Positions 1 through 11,304 of a DNA stretch of 64,000 nucleotides are shown piece after piece. The notes under the pieces are model-generated. The model saw only the letters and a program-made list of their open reading frames with translations. It did no database searches and had not been told where the DNA came from. The position numbers were made by a program, and so were the translations under genes. The DNA is from Neobacillus cucumis (GTDB taxonomy: Bacteria > Bacillota > Bacilli > Bacillales_B > DSM-18226), in the NCBI RefSeq assembly GCF_023715505.1, contig NZ_JAMBOH010000022.1, positions 18,178-82,177 on the forward strand, written 5' to 3'. Within the stretch, counting starts at the first letter, position 1; each line of letters begins with the position of its first letter.

Positions 1-103
1 ATTTTAAAAAAGTGTTACTATTTCATAGGTCAGTATGTCTCCAATGTGAGACGAGACCAATGTTTTAAGTTCTTTATGATTAATATATAAAGACATATGA
101 TGA

Positions 104-134
104 GTGGGAGGGGTCAAAAGGTCCCTATTACCAC
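104..134 (+). promoter_or_regulatory. Candidate L1-binding leader hairpin upstream of rplK
   Basis: GTGGGAGGGG (104-113) can pair with CCCT (123-126) and CCAC (131-134), leaving an asymmetric GAG-containing internal loop just before the rplK ribosome binding site. Ribosomal protein L1 represses the L11-L1 operon by binding a leader hairpin that mimics its 23S site, and GTGGGAG is typical of such sites. The pairing is seen; L1 binding is inferred. Confidence 0.5.
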
Positions 135-161
135 ATCACGGACTTTAAGGAGGTGTGTCTC

Positions 162-587
162 GTGGCTAAAAAAGTAATTAAAGTCGTTAAATTACAAATT
201 CCTGCTGGTAAAGCAAACCCAGCGCCACCGGTTGGTCCTGCACTAGGTCAAGCAGGTGTTAATATCATGGGATTCTGTAAGGAATTTAACGCTCGTACAG
301 CAGATCAAGCTGGATTAATCATTCCTGTTGAAATTACGGTATTTGAAGACCGTTCATTTACATTTATTACGAAAACTCCTCCTGCTGCCGTTCTTTTAAA
401 AGTAGCAGCTGGAATTCAGTCTGGTTCAGGTGAGCCTAACCGTAATAAAGTAGCAACAGTAAAGCGTGATAAAGTACGCGAGATTGCGGAACAAAAAATG
501 CCTGACCTAAACGCAGCTAGCGTTGAAGCAGCAATGCGCATGGTCGAAGGTACTGCACGCAGCATGGGTATCGTTATCGAAGACTAA
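162..587 (+). CDS. rplK: 50S ribosomal protein L11
   Basis: L11 binds the GTPase-associated centre of 23S rRNA and helps recruit translation factors. The product has 141 residues, the usual length, with the proline-rich N-terminal segment ([21 protein letters not shown]) that forms the mobile domain. GTG at 162 is chosen because it follows AAGGAGGTG at a good distance and gives the family N-terminus [12 protein letters not shown]; an upstream TTG-like extension would run into the Shine-Dalgarno site. It is the first gene of the L11-L1 operon. The preceding nusG expected from synteny lies outside the window. Confidence 0.97.
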   Translation: MAKKVIKVVKLQIPAGKANPAPPVGPALGQAGVNIMGFCKEFNARTADQAGLIIPVEITVFEDRSFTFITKTPPAAVLLKVAAGIQSGSGEPNRNKVATVKRDKVREIAEQKMPDLNAASVEAAMRMVEGTARSMGIVIED

Positions 588-621
588 TCCATGTTACTGA
601 AGCACAAAGGTAAAATGAGGG

Positions 622-650
622 GGTTGCGATATTTTAATATACTCGCAACC
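622..650 (+). terminator. Perfect hairpin between rplK and rplA (possible attenuator)
   Basis: GGTTGCGA (622-629) and TCGCAACC (643-650) form an uninterrupted 8-bp stem with a 13-nt loop, followed by the T-rich TTTGTTCT. The tail is imperfect, so partial termination or RNA processing is as likely as full termination. Confidence 0.4.
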
Positions 651-722
651 TTTGTTCTGTCTAGCAGTGGCACTATTACTTAAGTCATAAGATGATTATA
701 AGAAGTGCCTCGGCTTTTCGGC

Positions 723-748
723 GTGGGAGAATAATTCGCTAAAACCAC
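723..748 (+). promoter_or_regulatory. Second candidate L1-type site, upstream of rplA
   Basis: GTGGGAGAAT (723-732) followed by ACCAC (744-748) repeats the GTGGGAG...CCAC layout seen before rplK, about 20 nt before the L1 start codon. This suggests that L1 may control its own cistron separately. The pairing is short, so the assignment is tentative. Confidence 0.35.
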
Positions 749-767
749 AATCTAGGAGGAAATAAAA

Positions 768-1466
768 ATGGCTAAAAAAGGTAAAAAGTATTTAGAAGCT
801 TCAAAGCTTGTAGATCGCTTAAAAGCATACCCAATTGCAGAAGCAATTGATCTTGCAAAGAAAACAAACTTCACAAAGTTTGATGCAACTCTTGAAGTGG
901 CTTTCCGTTTAGGCGTAGATCCTAAGAAAGCTGACCAACAAATCCGTGGTGCAGTTGTGCTACCTAACGGAACTGGTAAAACTCAACGCGTTTTAGTATT
1001 TGCGAAGGGTGAAAAAGTGAAAGAAGCAGAAGCAGCTGGTGCTGATTATGTTGGAGATTCTGAATACATCAACAAAATCCAACAAGGATGGTTTGATTTT
1101 GATGTAATCGTAGCAACTCCTGACATGATGGGTGAAGTTGGTAAACTTGGTCGTGTATTAGGACCTAAAGGTTTAATGCCAAATCCTAAGACTGGTACTG
1201 TTACATTTGATGTAACAAGAGCAATCAATGAAATTAAAGCAGGTAAAGTTGAATACCGTGTAGATAAGTCTGGTAACATTCATGTTCCTATCGGTAAATC
1301 ATCTTTCGAAAGCGAAAAGCTTGTTGAAAACTTCAACACTATTTTCGAAACAATGCTTAAAGCTAAACCTGCAGCTGCAAAAGGTACTTACATGAAGAAC
1401 GTAACTGTATCTTCAACAATGGGACCTGGCGTAAAAGTAGATCCATCTACTGTTGTAGCTAAGTAA
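768..1466 (+). CDS. rplA: 50S ribosomal protein L1
   Basis: L1 forms the stalk that moves deacylated tRNA out of the E site and is usually the translational repressor of the L11-L1 operon. The product has 232 residues, the normal length, with the conserved central segment [21 protein letters not shown] (about residues 125-145) and the C-terminal [13 protein letters not shown]. The ATG follows TAGGAGGAAATAAA. The gene lies 180 nt after rplK, and the gap holds two hairpins described separately. Confidence 0.98.
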   Translation: MAKKGKKYLEASKLVDRLKAYPIAEAIDLAKKTNFTKFDATLEVAFRLGVDPKKADQQIRGAVVLPNGTGKTQRVLVFAKGEKVKEAEAAGADYVGDSEYINKIQQGWFDFDVIVATPDMMGEVGKLGRVLGPKGLMPNPKTGTVTFDVTRAINEIKAGKVEYRVDKSGNIHVPIGKSSFESEKLVENFNTIFETMLKAKPAAAKGTYMKNVTVSSTMGPGVKVDPSTVVAK

Positions 1467-1540
1467 TTTATTACCAATTGACATTTTAGAGTATATTTTA
1501 TATAATCTATTTTGTTGTTTAAAATAAAACATTTGTACTG

Positions 1541-1656
1541 TAGACAGCAGGTGCGATATTCGCTTAATTTCCTGCCGAGGTAGAGCGATATAGAATCGGC
1601 TGATTATTCAGCTGTTGTATGCTGCCTCCATGTCTCGATTGATGTGGAGGTTTTTA
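1541..1656 (+). promoter_or_regulatory. L10 (rplJ) leader with terminator-like stem
   Basis: This block, with AGCAGGTGCGATATTCGC, TTTCCTGCCGAGG and a final GCCTCCA/TGGAGG hairpin running into TTTTT (1624-1656), has the layout of the Bacillales ribosomal protein L10 leader that lets L10(L12)4 repress rplJL. The 326-nt gap before rplJ holds this leader plus a second structured segment near 1712-1745 (CTTG...GCCTGAC...GTCAG...CAAG). Motif recognition is from memory; no covariance model was run. Confidence 0.75.
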
Positions 1657-1792
1657 CTTGGCAAATAAAAATTTGTTGTCTAAATTATTATTTGTATAAG
1701 TGCAACTATGCCTTGTCCTCGCCTGACGGCTTGTCAGTCGGCAAGTTTACTTTACCTGGTATAAATGTAGATAATCTACAGGAGGTGTAAAG

Positions 1793-2293
1793 ATGAGCAG
1801 TGTAATCGAAATTAAGAAACAATTAGTTGACGAAATTACTGATAAGTTAAAAGCAAGTGTATCAACTGTCGTTGTTGATTACCGTGGTCTTTCAGTTGCA
1901 GAAGTAACTGAACTTCGTAAACAACTTCGTGATGCAGGCGTTGAATTTAAAGTTTATAAAAACTCAATGGTACGCCGTGCTGCTGATGCAGCTGAGCTTT
2001 CTAGCTTGAATGATGCGTTAACAGGTCCGAACGCAATTGCGTTCAGTACTGAAGATGTAGTAGCACCAGCAAAAATCTTGAATGACTTTGCTAAAAAACA
2101 CGAAGCACTAGAACTTAAAGCAGGTGTTATCGAAGGTAACGTCGCAACAGCTGAAGAAATTAAGGCTCTTGCTGATCTACCATCACGCGAAGGCTTGCTT
2201 TCTATGCTACTCAGCGTACTACAAGCTCCAATTCGCAATCTTGCCCTTGCTGCAAAAGCGGTGGCAGACCAAAAAGAAGAACAAGGCGCGTAA
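1793..2293 (+). CDS. rplJ: 50S ribosomal protein L10
   Basis: L10 anchors the L7/L12 dimers at the base of the stalk and is the autoregulator of this operon. The 166-residue product has the rRNA-binding N-terminal domain ([21 protein letters not shown], residues 26-46) and a C-terminal helix rich in Ala/Lys for L12 binding. ATG at 1793 follows AGGAGGTGTAAAG. It is separated from rplL by 210 nt, wider than usual, because an intergenic repeat element lies between them. Confidence 0.98.
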   Translation: MSSVIEIKKQLVDEITDKLKASVSTVVVDYRGLSVAEVTELRKQLRDAGVEFKVYKNSMVRRAADAAELSSLNDALTGPNAIAFSTEDVVAPAKILNDFAKKHEALELKAGVIEGNVATAEEIKALADLPSREGLLSMLLSVLQAPIRNLALAAKAVADQKEEQGA

Positions 2294-2299
2294 GTTAAT

Positions 2300-2447
2300 A
2301 GAAAAGCTGAAGCGACCGTTTAGCAGCGTATGGCCTGGAGCAATTCAACTGAGATAAAGGAAACACGGAGAGCGTTAGCGAACCGATGTTGACTTATCGT
2401 AGGGAGAAGAGCGAAGGACACTAGCTGCTGGGAGCTGAAGCTGGACA
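2300..2447 (+). repeat. Structured Bacillaceae-type intergenic repeat between rplJ and rplL
   Basis: The segment begins AAAAGCTGAAGCGACCGTTT and ends GGAGCTGAAGCTGGAC. It contains AGCAGC and GCTGCT arms and a middle GATAAAGGAAACACGGAGAG. It resembles a dispersed intergenic element I recall from other Bacillaceae genomes, not a leader specific to L12. It is non-coding, and its GC-rich edges contrast with the flanking genes. The family name is not known to me. Confidence 0.5.
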
Positions 2448-2503
2448 ATTTTAAGCGTTAAACACTAATAAAACGTAACGAAAACTAAGGAGGAAACTTA
2501 ATC

Positions 2504-2866
2504 ATGACTAAAGAACAAATCATTGAAGCAGTTAAATCTATGACTGTTTTAGAACTTAACGATCTTGTAAAAGCAATCGAAGAAGAATTCGGCGTAACTG
2601 CTGCTGCTCCTGTAGCAATGGTAGGCGGAGCTGGAGCTGCTGCTGTTGAAGAGCAAACTGAATTTGATGTAATCCTAGCTAGCGCTGGCGATCAAAAAAT
2701 CAAAGTTATCAAGGTTGTTCGTGAAATCACTGGTCTTGGTCTTAAAGAAGCAAAAGACCTTGTTGATAACACTCCTAAAGCAATTAAAGAAGGCGTTGCT
2801 AAAGAAGAAGCTGAAGCAATCAAAGCTAAGCTTGATGAAGTTGGAGCTAACGTTGAAGTTAAGTAA
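2504..2866 (+). CDS. rplL: 50S ribosomal protein L7/L12
   Basis: This is the stalk protein, present as multiple dimers, that contacts EF-Tu, EF-G, IF2 and RF3. The 120-residue product has the N-terminal dimerisation helices, an Ala/Val/Gly-rich hinge (residues 32-50) and a C-terminal domain with [20 protein letters not shown]. The ATG follows AAGGAGGAAACTTAATC. A strong terminator immediately downstream ends the rplJL unit. Confidence 0.98.
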   Translation: MTKEQIIEAVKSMTVLELNDLVKAIEEEFGVTAAAPVAMVGGAGAAAVEEQTEFDVILASAGDQKIKVIKVVREITGLGLKEAKDLVDNTPKAIKEGVAKEEAEAIKAKLDEVGANVEVK

Positions 2867-2875
2867 TTCTACTAT

Positions 2876-2907
2876 AAAAAAGCTCGCTGCATAAGCGGGC
2901 TTTTTTT
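2876..2907 (+). terminator. Rho-independent terminator after rplL
   Basis: AAAAAAGCTCGCT pairs with AGCGGGCTTTTTTT around a short GCATA loop, ending in an uninterrupted T run. Confidence 0.9.
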
Positions 2908-2977
2908 GGCTTAAATTAATTAACAATTACGCCAGTCCTCTTTTATTCTTCAATTACTACTCTCCGGAGGTGAGCTT

Positions 2978-3577
2978 ATGTCAGAACACTACTATTCTCG
3001 AACTCAAAAGGTGGAAAGTGATCCGAAATTTTGGGACTTTACATTGCGAAAGCATACTTTTCGTTTTAAAACCGATAATGGTGTTTTTTCAAAAAGAGAA
3101 GTAGATTTTGGCTCACGTATACTCATAGAGTCATTTATCATGCCAGAGGTGGAAGGCAGCATTCTAGATGTAGGCTGCGGCTATGGACCCATTGGTTTAT
3201 CGATAGCAAAAGAATTTAGTAACCGCATTGTCCACATGGTCGATGTAAATGAACGAGCGATTGAACTGGCAAAAGAAAATGCCTCCTTAAACAAGATTAC
3301 AAATGTCGACATCTATGAAAGTGATCGCTTGTTAAATGTTAAAGAGGATACTTTCGCAGCCATCATAACAAATCCGCCCATTAGAGCTGGTAAACAGACT
3401 GTTCATGATATTTTTGAACAAAGCTATGAGCATCTTGTTTCAAGTGGTGAGCTTTGGATTGTCATTCAAAAGAAACAAGGAGCACCGTCTGCAATTGAAA
3501 AATTAAAAAACCTTTTTTCTGATGTGGAGACCGTTGACAAATCCAAAGGTTATTTTATTATTAAAGCTAAAAAATAG
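2978..3577 (+). CDS. Class I SAM-dependent methyltransferase, RsmC/YbxB-like
   Basis: This is a probable rRNA guanine-N2 methyltransferase of the RsmC family, as B. subtilis ybxB occupies the same site between rplL and rpoB. The 199-residue product shows the SAM-binding motif I LDVGCGYGPIGLSIA (about residues 64-78), the acidic residue of motif II (VDVNERAIELA), and the N2-guanine catalytic motif IV NPPIRAG. The start follows CCGGAGGTGAGCTT. The rRNA target is inferred from the family. Confidence 0.88.
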   Translation: MSEHYYSRTQKVESDPKFWDFTLRKHTFRFKTDNGVFSKREVDFGSRILIESFIMPEVEGSILDVGCGYGPIGLSIAKEFSNRIVHMVDVNERAIELAKENASLNKITNVDIYESDRLLNVKEDTFAAIITNPPIRAGKQTVHDIFEQSYEHLVSSGELWIVIQKKQGAPSAIEKLKNLFSDVETVDKSKGYFIIKAKK

Positions 3578-3831
3578 TTGACTCGTATTTGTCGTTGTGG
3601 TAGCATTATAAAATGCCATCATAATAATTTCCGAATTATTCCTTAAAATACTTTTACCTTAAGTATAAAAACGGCATAATAAGGAAATGATGACAAAATA
3701 ATAATCAAAATGTGAAAATGTGGTTTTTAGTAAAAAACCCTTTTTCTTTTTGTCTAATTGGTGGAGTCTTTGGTTCTACTGTTAGACGTAATAGATTTAT
3801 TAAAAAACGCTTGATTTGAGGGGTGAATCAG

Positions 3832-6800
3832 TTGACAGGTCAACTAGTTCAGTATGGACGACACCGCCAACGTAGAAGTTACGCACGAATCAGTGAAGTT
3901 TTAGAATTACCAAATCTCATTGAAATCCAAACCTCTTCTTATCAATGGTTTCTGGATGAGGGATTACGTGAAATGTTTCAGGATATTTCACCGATTGAGG
4001 ATTTTACTGGTAACCTATCACTGGAATTTATTGATTACAGCCTTGGCGATCCAAAGTATTCTGTAGAAGAATCTAAAGAACGGGACGTTACATATTCTGC
4101 TCCATTACGTGTAAAAGTACGTCTTGTAAACAAAGAAACTGGTGAAGTAAAAGACCAAGATGTATTTATGGGTGATTTCCCACTAATGACTGAAACAGGT
4201 ACATTTGTCATAAATGGGGCAGAACGCGTTATAGTATCACAGTTAGTGCGTTCACCGAGCGTTTACTTTAGTGGAAAACTTGATAAAAATGGCAAAAAGG
4301 GTTTTACTGCGACTGTAATTCCGAACCGCGGAGCTTGGCTCGAGTATGAAACAGATGCCAAAGATGTTGTTTATGTAAGAATAGATCGTACTCGGAAACT
4401 GCCCGTTACGGTTCTTTTGCGTGCATTAGGCTTTGGTTCGGATCAAGAAATCATTGAATTGATTGGTGATAACGAGTACATCCGCAATACCCTTGAGAAG
4501 GATAATACAGAGGGTGTTGACAAAGCACTATTGGAAATTTATGAGCGTCTTCGTCCGGGCGAACCGCCAACAGTTGATAACGCTAAGAGTTTGTTAGTTT
4601 CTCGTTTCTTTGATCCGAAGCGTTATGATCTAGCGAACGTTGGTCGTTACAAAATCAATAAAAAGCTTCATATTAAAAATCGCTTATTCAACCAACGTTT
4701 AGCCGAATCACTTGCGGATCCTGAAACTGGTGAGATCATTGCAGAAAAGGGAACCCTCCTTGATAGGAGAAATCTTGACAGAATTATACCTGCCCTTGAA
4801 AAGAATATTAATTTCAGAGGCCATAATCCTGTTGGTGGTGTAGTAGAAGAAGAAATCATTCTTCAAGGCATTAAGATTTATGCACCTGGTGATGAAAATG
4901 AAAAGGTTATTAACGTATTAGGTAATGCATATGTTGCTGAGCCAATTAAAAATATAACACCTGCCGACATCATTGCATCGATTAGCTACTTCTTTAATTT
5001 ATTACATGGAGTAGGCGATACAGATGATATCGACCACTTAGGTAACAGACGACTACGTTCTGTTGGTGAACTATTGCAGAACCAGTTCCGGATTGGATTA
5101 TCCCGTATGGAACGTGTTGTCCGTGAGAGAATGTCTATCCAAGATACTGCAACCATTACACCGCAGCAATTGATTAACATTCGTCCGGTTATTGCATCAA
5201 TCAAAGAGTTTTTCGGAAGCTCGCAATTATCACAATTCATGGACCAAACAAACCCGCTTGCTGAGTTAACTCATAAGCGCCGTCTATCAGCATTAGGACC
5301 CGGTGGCTTAACGCGTGAACGGGCAGGAATGGAAGTACGTGACGTACACTATTCCCATTACGGACGTATGTGTCCAATTGAAACGCCTGAAGGTCCAAAC
5401 ATTGGTTTGATCAACTCGCTTTCATCTTATGCGAAGGTAAACCGGTTTGGATTTATTGAAACCCCATACCGCCGTGTTGATCCAGATACCGGTAAGGTTA
5501 CAAGCCGAATCGATTACCTGACAGCGGATGAAGAAGATAACTATGTAGTTGCACAGGCGAACTCTCGTCTTGGTGATGATGGTGCATTCCTCGATGAAGA
5601 GGTAGTGGCTCGTTTCCGTGGTGAAAACACAGTAGTTAAACGTGAACGAATTGACTACATGGATGTATCACCAAAGCAGGTAGTTTCTGCAGCGACTGCG
5701 TGTATTCCGTTCCTTGAAAATGATGACTCAAACCGTGCCTTGATGGGTGCAAACATGCAGCGTCAAGCAGTGCCGCTTATGCAGCCGGAGGCACCAAGAG
5801 TTGGTACCGGTATGGAATATGTATCCGGTAAAGACTCCGGTGCAGCGGTCATCTGTAAGCAGGAAGGTATTGTTGAACATGTTGAGGCCCGTGAAGTTTG
5901 GGTTCGTGAAGTGAAAGAAGTTGATGGCCAAGAAGTAAAAGGCGATCTTAAAAAATACCGTTTGTTGAAATTTATTCGTTCGAACCAAGGTACGTGCTAT
6001 AACCAACGTCCAATCGTGGCTGTTGGCGACCGTGTGAAAAAAGGCGAAATTTTAGCTGACGGTCCATCCATGGAATTGGGAGAGTTAGCCCTTGGACGAA
6101 ACGTTCTCGTTGCCTTCATGACATGGGATGGTTATAACTATGAAGATGCCATCATTATGAGCGAACGCCTTGTAAAAGATGATGTCTATACTTCTATTCA
6201 TATTGAAGAATATGAATCAGAATCTCGTGATACAAAACTTGGACCTGAGGAAATTACCCGTGATATTCCAAATGTAGGGGAGGATGCTCTTCGTAATTTG
6301 GATGAACGCGGTATTATTCGTACAGGTGCAGAAGTAAAAGACGGTGACCTTCTTGTTGGTAAAGTTACGCCAAAAGGTGTAACTGAATTAACTGCAGAAG
6401 AACGCCTTCTCCATGCTATTTTTGGTGAAAAAGCTCGTGAAGTCCGCGATACGTCACTAAGAGTTCCACATGGCGGCGGCGGTATCGTACATGATGTTAA
6501 AGTCTTTAACCGTGAAGATGGCGATGAATTGCCACCAGGTGTAAACCAGCTTGTACGTGTCTATATCGTTCAGAAACGTAAGATTCACCAAGGGGATAAA
6601 ATGGCGGGACGTCACGGTAACAAAGGGGTTATTTCGCGGATTTTACCGGAAGAAGATATGCCTTACTTACCAGACGGTACACCGGTAGATATCATGTTAA
6701 ACCCATTAGGGGTACCATCTCGTATGAATATCGGTCAGGTGCTTGAGCTCCATTTAGGTATGGCGGCAAGATACCTTGGCATTCATGTGGCAACACCGGT

Positions 6801-7392
6801 ATTTGACGGTGCGCGGGAAGAAGATGTTTGGGGTACGATTGAAGAAGCAGGAATGGCTCGTGATGCCAAAACTGTGCTGTATGATGGACGTTCAGGGGAA
6901 CCATTTGATAACCGTGTATCCGTTGGTGTCATGTATATGATTAAATTGGCGCACATGGTTGACGATAAACTCCATGCCCGTTCTACAGGACCATACTCAC
7001 TTGTTACACAGCAGCCGTTGGGTGGTAAAGCTCAATTCGGTGGTCAGCGTTTCGGTGAGATGGAGGTTTGGGCGCTTGAAGCATACGGTGCAGCCTATAC
7101 ACTTCAAGAAATCCTTACAGTTAAGTCCGATGATGTTGTTGGCCGTGTGAAAACATATGAAGCCATCGTTAAAGGCGAAAATGTTCCGGAGCCAGGTGTT
7201 CCTGAATCATTCAAAGTATTAATTAAAGAACTTCAAAGCTTAGGTATGGATGTAAAAATCCTTTCTGGTGATGAAGAAGAAATTGAAATGCGAGATACGG
7301 AAGATGATGACGACTTACAACAAGTCGACACATTAAACATCGCACCAGATGCACCAAGTTTCGAATCTGAAAAAGTAGGTTCAAAAGAGTAA
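3832..7392 (+). CDS. rpoB: DNA-directed RNA polymerase beta subunit
   Basis: RpoB forms one pincer of the RNA polymerase active-site cleft. The 1186-residue product matches the Bacillus protein end to end, including the rifampicin-pocket segment [21 protein letters not shown], which has the wild-type (sensitive) residues, and the C-terminal [22 protein letters not shown] at 3832 is preferred over the in-frame GTG at 3823, because the latter lies inside the TTGAGGGGTG Shine-Dalgarno site and the family begins [20 protein letters not shown]. The acidic C-terminal tail is variable in the family. rpoC follows after 150 nt containing two hairpin repeats. Confidence 0.99.
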   Translation: MTGQLVQYGRHRQRRSYARISEVLELPNLIEIQTSSYQWFLDEGLREMFQDISPIEDFTGNLSLEFIDYSLGDPKYSVEESKERDVTYSAPLRVKVRLVNKETGEVKDQDVFMGDFPLMTETGTFVINGAERVIVSQLVRSPSVYFSGKLDKNGKKGFTATVIPNRGAWLEYETDAKDVVYVRIDRTRKLPVTVLLRALGFGSDQEIIELIGDNEYIRNTLEKDNTEGVDKALLEIYERLRPGEPPTVDNAKSLLVSRFFDPKRYDLANVGRYKINKKLHIKNRLFNQRLAESLADPETGEIIAEKGTLLDRRNLDRIIPALEKNINFRGHNPVGGVVEEEIILQGIKIYAPGDENEKVINVLGNAYVAEPIKNITPADIIASISYFFNLLHGVGDTDDIDHLGNRRLRSVGELLQNQFRIGLSRMERVVRERMSIQDTATITPQQLINIRPVIASIKEFFGSSQLSQFMDQTNPLAELTHKRRLSALGPGGLTRERAGMEVRDVHYSHYGRMCPIETPEGPNIGLINSLSSYAKVNRFGFIETPYRRVDPDTGKVTSRIDYLTADEEDNYVVAQANSRLGDDGAFLDEEVVARFRGENTVVKRERIDYMDVSPKQVVSAATACIPFLENDDSNRALMGANMQRQAVPLMQPEAPRVGTGMEYVSGKDSGAAVICKQEGIVEHVEAREVWVREVKEVDGQEVKGDLKKYRLLKFIRSNQGTCYNQRPIVAVGDRVKKGEILADGPSMELGELALGRNVLVAFMTWDGYNYEDAIIMSERLVKDDVYTSIHIEEYESESRDTKLGPEEITRDIPNVGEDALRNLDERGIIRTGAEVKDGDLLVGKVTPKGVTELTAEERLLHAIFGEKAREVRDTSLRVPHGGGGIVHDVKVFNREDGDELPPGVNQLVRVYIVQKRKIHQGDKMAGRHGNKGVISRILPEEDMPYLPDGTPVDIMLNPLGVPSRMNIGQVLELHLGMAARYLGIHVATPVFDGAREEDVWGTIEEAGMARDAKTVLYDGRSGEPFDNRVSVGVMYMIKLAHMVDDKLHARSTGPYSLVTQQPLGGKAQFGGQRFGEMEVWALEAYGAAYTLQEILTVKSDDVVGRVKTYEAIVKGENVPEPGVPESFKVLIKELQSLGMDVKILSGDEEEIEMRDTEDDDDLQQVDTLNIAPDAPSFESEKVGSKE

Positions 7393-7398
7393 TTTCTC

Positions 7399-7499
7399 GA
7401 GCTGCAGCGCACACAACATGTGTGTGCGCTTCGGCTTAAATGATTGTCTAGCTGCAGCGCACAGCCCCGGTCGGGGCTAAGACGTGCGCTTCCGCTTTT
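7399..7499 (+). repeat. Two tandem hairpin repeats between rpoB and rpoC
   Basis: Unit 1 (7399-7437) reads GAGCTGCAGCGCACACA then TGTGTGCGCTTCGGCTT, a perfect palindromic stem. Unit 2 (about 7447-7499) has the same ends, CTAGCTGCAGCGCACAGCCC and GTGCGCTTCCGCTTTT, around a GCCCCGGTCGGGGC hairpin. The shared ends mark a dispersed intergenic family also represented near 38212-38457 and 61041-61093. Confidence 0.7.
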
Positions 7500-7542
7500 C
7501 TAATAAGGGTAGAACCTGGATATCGAAAGGGAGGTAGGCCCC

Positions 7543-10500
7543 TTGCTTGACGTTAATAATTTTGAATACATGAAAATTGGTCTTGCTTCACCGGATAAAA
7601 TCCGGTCATGGTCATTCGGAGAAGTGAAAAAGCCAGAAACCATTAACTATCGTACGTTAAAACCTGAGAAAGACGGCTTATTCTGTGAGCGAATCTTTGG
7701 TCCAACAAAAGACTGGGAATGTCATTGCGGAAAATATAAGCGCGTCCGTTACAAAGGTGTCGTTTGTGACCGCTGTGGTGTTGAAGTAACACGTGCAAAA
7801 GTACGTCGTGAACGTATGGGTCATATCGAGCTAGCTGCACCTGTCTCGCATATTTGGTATTTTAAAGGGATTCCAAGCCGAATGGGTCTTGTATTAGACA
7901 TGTCCCCTCGTGCCTTAGAGGAAATTATCTACTTTGCTTCTTATGTTGTGACAGAATCAGGTGATACTCCACTTGATAAAAAGCATCTTTTATCCGAAAA
8001 AGAATATCGTGCCTATCGTGAAAAGTACGGAAATAAATTCCAAGCTGCCATGGGGGCAGAAGCGATTAAAAAGCTTCTTTCTGATATTGATTTAAATAAA
8101 GAAGTAGACATCCTAAAGGAAGAACTTAAGACAGCACAAGGCCAGCGCCGTACTCGCGCGATTAAACGCCTTGAAGTGCTCGAGGCCTTCCGTAACTCAG
8201 GAAACGAACCATCATGGATGATTCTGGACGTACTTCCAGTAATCCCGCCTGAGCTTCGTCCAATGGTACAATTGGATGGGGGACGTTTTGCAACATCTGA
8301 CCTAAACGACCTTTATCGCCGAGTTATTAACCGTAATAACCGCTTAAAGCGTTTATTGGATCTTGGTGCGCCTAGCATTATCGTTCAAAATGAAAAGCGT
8401 ATGCTTCAAGAAGCAGTTGATGCATTAATCGATAACGGCCGCCGCGGCCGACCAGTTACTGGTCCTGGTAACCGTCCGTTAAAATCGCTTTCTCATATGC
8501 TTAAAGGTAAACAAGGGCGTTTCCGTCAAAACTTGCTCGGTAAACGTGTTGACTATTCCGGCCGTTCCGTTATTGTTGTAGGTCCGAACTTAAAAATGTA
8601 TCAGTGTGGACTTCCTAAAGAAATGGCACTTGAACTATTCAAGCCATTTGTGATGAAGGAGCTTGTTGAAAAAGGATTGGCACACAACATTAAATCTGCG
8701 AAACGTAAAATCGAACGAGTATCTCCAGATGTATGGGATGTACTTGAAGATGTTATCAAGGAGCATCCGGTTCTATTGAATCGTGCCCCTACATTGCACA
8801 GATTAGGGATTCAGGCATTTGAACCAACACTTGTTGAAGGACGGGCAATTCGTCTGCATCCACTGGTATGTACTGCCTACAACGCTGACTTTGACGGTGA
8901 CCAAATGGCTGTTCACGTACCACTATCATCTGAAGCTCAAGCAGAGGCTCGTCTTTTGATGCTAGCGGCTCAAAATATCTTGAACCCTAAAGATGGTAAA
9001 CCAGTTGTTACTCCTTCTCAGGACATGGTATTAGGTAACTATTACTTAACCCTAGAGCGTGAAGGCACGGTTGGTGAAGGTATGGTCTTTAAAGACACTA
9101 GTGAAGCGATCCTTGCCTACCAAAACGGCTATGTACACTTCCATACACGTGTTGCTGTTCATGCTGGCTCATTAGGCAATGAAACATTTACAGAGGAACA
9201 AAATAATAAGTTATTAATGACAACGGTTGGTAAACTTATATTTAATGAAATTCTCCCGAAGTCATTCCCATATATTAATGAGCCGACAAGGCATAATTTA
9301 GAAGTCGAAACACCTGCCAAGTATTTTATTGAAAAAGGTGAAGACGTAAAAGCTAGAATTAAAGAAATGCCGTTGATTGATCCATTTAAAAAGAAAATTC
9401 TTGGAAATATCATCGCTGAGGTCTTTAAACGATTCAAAATTACTGAAACATCAAAAATGCTTGACCGCATGAAGGATTTAGGCTTTAAGCATTCAACTAA
9501 AGCTGGTTTAACAGTTGGTGTGGCTGATATTGTCGTACTTCCTGAAAAACCGCAAATTCTCCATGAGGCTCAAGAAAAAGTAGATAACGTAATGAAGCAA
9601 TTCAGACGTGGTCTTATTACTGAAGATGAGCGTTACGATCGTGTTATTGCGATCTGGAGTGCTGCGAAAGACACTATTCAAGGTAAACTGATGAAGTCCT
9701 TGAATAAATCAAATCCAATCTTTATGATGAGTGATTCCGGTGCCCGTGGTAACGCCTCTAACTTTACACAGCTTGCTGGTATGCGTGGTCTGATGGCCAA
9801 CCCGGCAGGACGTATCATTGAATTACCGATTAAATCAAGTTTCCGTGAAGGATTAACAGTATTAGAGTACTTTATCTCGACTCACGGTGCACGTAAAGGT
9901 CTTGCCGATACCGCTCTTAAAACTGCTGACTCTGGTTACTTAACACGTCGTTTAGTTGACGTTGCCCAAGATGTCATTGTTCGTGAGGACGATTGCGGTA
10001 CTGACCGCGGCTTCTTAATTAGTGCCTTAAAAGATGGAACAGAAATAATCGAAGGTTTGGATGAACGTCTAATCGGCCGTTATGCTCGTACACCAATTAG
10101 ACATCCTGAGACAAAAGAAGTCATTGTACCTGAAAATGGCTTAATTACTGAGGACCTAGCAGAAGTGATCGTAAATGCAGGAATTGAAGAAGTAAAAATC
10201 AGATCTGCCTTTACATGTAACACTCGTCATGGTGTATGTAAGAAGTGTTATGGCCGTAACTTGGCAACAGGCCAAGAGGTTGAAGTCGGTGAAGCGGTCG
10301 GAATTATTGCTGCCCAATCGATCGGTGAACCAGGTACACAGTTAACAATGCGTACATTCCATACCGGTGGGGTTGCCGGAGACGATATTACCCAAGGTTT
10401 ACCGCGTATCCAAGAGATTTTTGAAGCGCGTAACCCTAAAGGTCAAGCAGTCATCTCTGAAATTGAAGGCATTGTTGTCGGGATTAATGAAGGCCGTGAC

Positions 10501-11142
10501 CGCCAGCACGAAATCGTGGTTCAAGGTGAAGTGGAATCTCGTACTTATAATGCCCCATATACCGCCCGTTTGAAAGTAGCGATCAATGATCATGTTGAAC
10601 GTGGTCAGGAACTAACAGAAGGTTCGATTGATCCCAAAGAATTAATCAAAGTAAAAGACGTTACTTCTGTTCAAGAATACCTATTGCGTGAGGTTCAAAA
10701 AGTTTACCGTATGCAAGGGGTTGAAATTGGCGATAAGCACGTCGAAGTAATGGTTCGTCAAATGCTGCGTAAGATCCGCGTCAGCGATGCAGGGGAAACA
10801 GATGTTCTTCCAGGTACACTTCTTGATATTCATCAGTTTACTGATGCTAACGAGAAGGCACTTCTTGAAGGTAAACTACCTGCCACTGGACGTCCAGTTC
10901 TACTTGGTATTACAAAAGCATCACTTGAAACAGATTCATTCTTGTCTGCAGCATCCTTCCAAGAAACAACTAGAGTTCTTACTGATGCAGCAATTAAAGG
11001 AAAACGTGATGAGTTACTCGGCTTGAAGGAAAATGTTATCATCGGTAAACTGGTTCCTGCTGGAACAGGAATGCAGCGTTACCGTAAAGCAGAGCCGGTA
11101 TTACGCGATACTACGTCTGAAGAAACTGTTGCAATTGATTAA
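7543..11142 (+). CDS. rpoC: DNA-directed RNA polymerase beta' subunit
   Basis: RpoC carries the catalytic magnesium site of RNA polymerase. The 1199-residue product shows the N-terminal zinc site (CHCGKYK...CDRCGVE), the invariant catalytic NADFDGD motif, and the second zinc cluster (CGTDRG...[13 protein letters not shown]). The start is TTG at 7543 after AAAGGGAGGTAGG, giving [23 protein letters not shown] as in Bacillus. It is co-transcribed with rpoB and ends before a strong hairpin. Confidence 0.99.
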   Translation: MLDVNNFEYMKIGLASPDKIRSWSFGEVKKPETINYRTLKPEKDGLFCERIFGPTKDWECHCGKYKRVRYKGVVCDRCGVEVTRAKVRRERMGHIELAAPVSHIWYFKGIPSRMGLVLDMSPRALEEIIYFASYVVTESGDTPLDKKHLLSEKEYRAYREKYGNKFQAAMGAEAIKKLLSDIDLNKEVDILKEELKTAQGQRRTRAIKRLEVLEAFRNSGNEPSWMILDVLPVIPPELRPMVQLDGGRFATSDLNDLYRRVINRNNRLKRLLDLGAPSIIVQNEKRMLQEAVDALIDNGRRGRPVTGPGNRPLKSLSHMLKGKQGRFRQNLLGKRVDYSGRSVIVVGPNLKMYQCGLPKEMALELFKPFVMKELVEKGLAHNIKSAKRKIERVSPDVWDVLEDVIKEHPVLLNRAPTLHRLGIQAFEPTLVEGRAIRLHPLVCTAYNADFDGDQMAVHVPLSSEAQAEARLLMLAAQNILNPKDGKPVVTPSQDMVLGNYYLTLEREGTVGEGMVFKDTSEAILAYQNGYVHFHTRVAVHAGSLGNETFTEEQNNKLLMTTVGKLIFNEILPKSFPYINEPTRHNLEVETPAKYFIEKGEDVKARIKEMPLIDPFKKKILGNIIAEVFKRFKITETSKMLDRMKDLGFKHSTKAGLTVGVADIVVLPEKPQILHEAQEKVDNVMKQFRRGLITEDERYDRVIAIWSAAKDTIQGKLMKSLNKSNPIFMMSDSGARGNASNFTQLAGMRGLMANPAGRIIELPIKSSFREGLTVLEYFISTHGARKGLADTALKTADSGYLTRRLVDVAQDVIVREDDCGTDRGFLISALKDGTEIIEGLDERLIGRYARTPIRHPETKEVIVPENGLITEDLAEVIVNAGIEEVKIRSAFTCNTRHGVCKKCYGRNLATGQEVEVGEAVGIIAAQSIGEPGTQLTMRTFHTGGVAGDDITQGLPRIQEIFEARNPKGQAVISEIEGIVVGINEGRDRQHEIVVQGEVESRTYNAPYTARLKVAINDHVERGQELTEGSIDPKELIKVKDVTSVQEYLLREVQKVYRMQGVEIGDKHVEVMVRQMLRKIRVSDAGETDVLPGTLLDIHQFTDANEKALLEGKLPATGRPVLLGITKASLETDSFLSAASFQETTRVLTDAAIKGKRDELLGLKENVIIGKLVPAGTGMQRYRKAEPVLRDTTSEETVAID

Positions 11143-11148
11143 TTAATT

Positions 11149-11182
11149 TTTCGGTACCTGCCAATTAAGCAGGTACCGAATT
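11149..11182 (+). terminator. Strong hairpin after rpoC
   Basis: TTCGGTACCTGC and GCAGGTACCGAA form a perfect 12-bp stem with a CAATTAA loop. Only TTTAT follows, so it may terminate weakly or protect the 3' end. Confidence 0.7.
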
Positions 11183-11233
11183 TATGAATATTAATTACCA
11201 ATAGCTGGTTTGAATAAAAAATCAAAACATTAG

Positions 11234-11262
11234 TTGACATCTTTTTGGTAAGATGATATTAT
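11234..11262 (+). promoter_or_regulatory. Sigma-A promoter of the L7Ae-like/rpsL/rpsG/fusA operon
   Basis: TTGACA (11234-11239), a 17-nt spacer and TATTAT (11257-11262) lie about 40 nt before the L7Ae-like start codon. This is close to the sigma-A consensus. Confidence 0.8.
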
Positions 11263-11304
11263 ATCAAAGGTGCTTCTATTCCAGATACTTTGGAGGATGT
11301 AGTT

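Noticed and set aside
2124..2357. Open frame overlapping rplJ and the repeat element
   Set aside because: It begins inside rplJ in another frame and runs into non-coding repeat.
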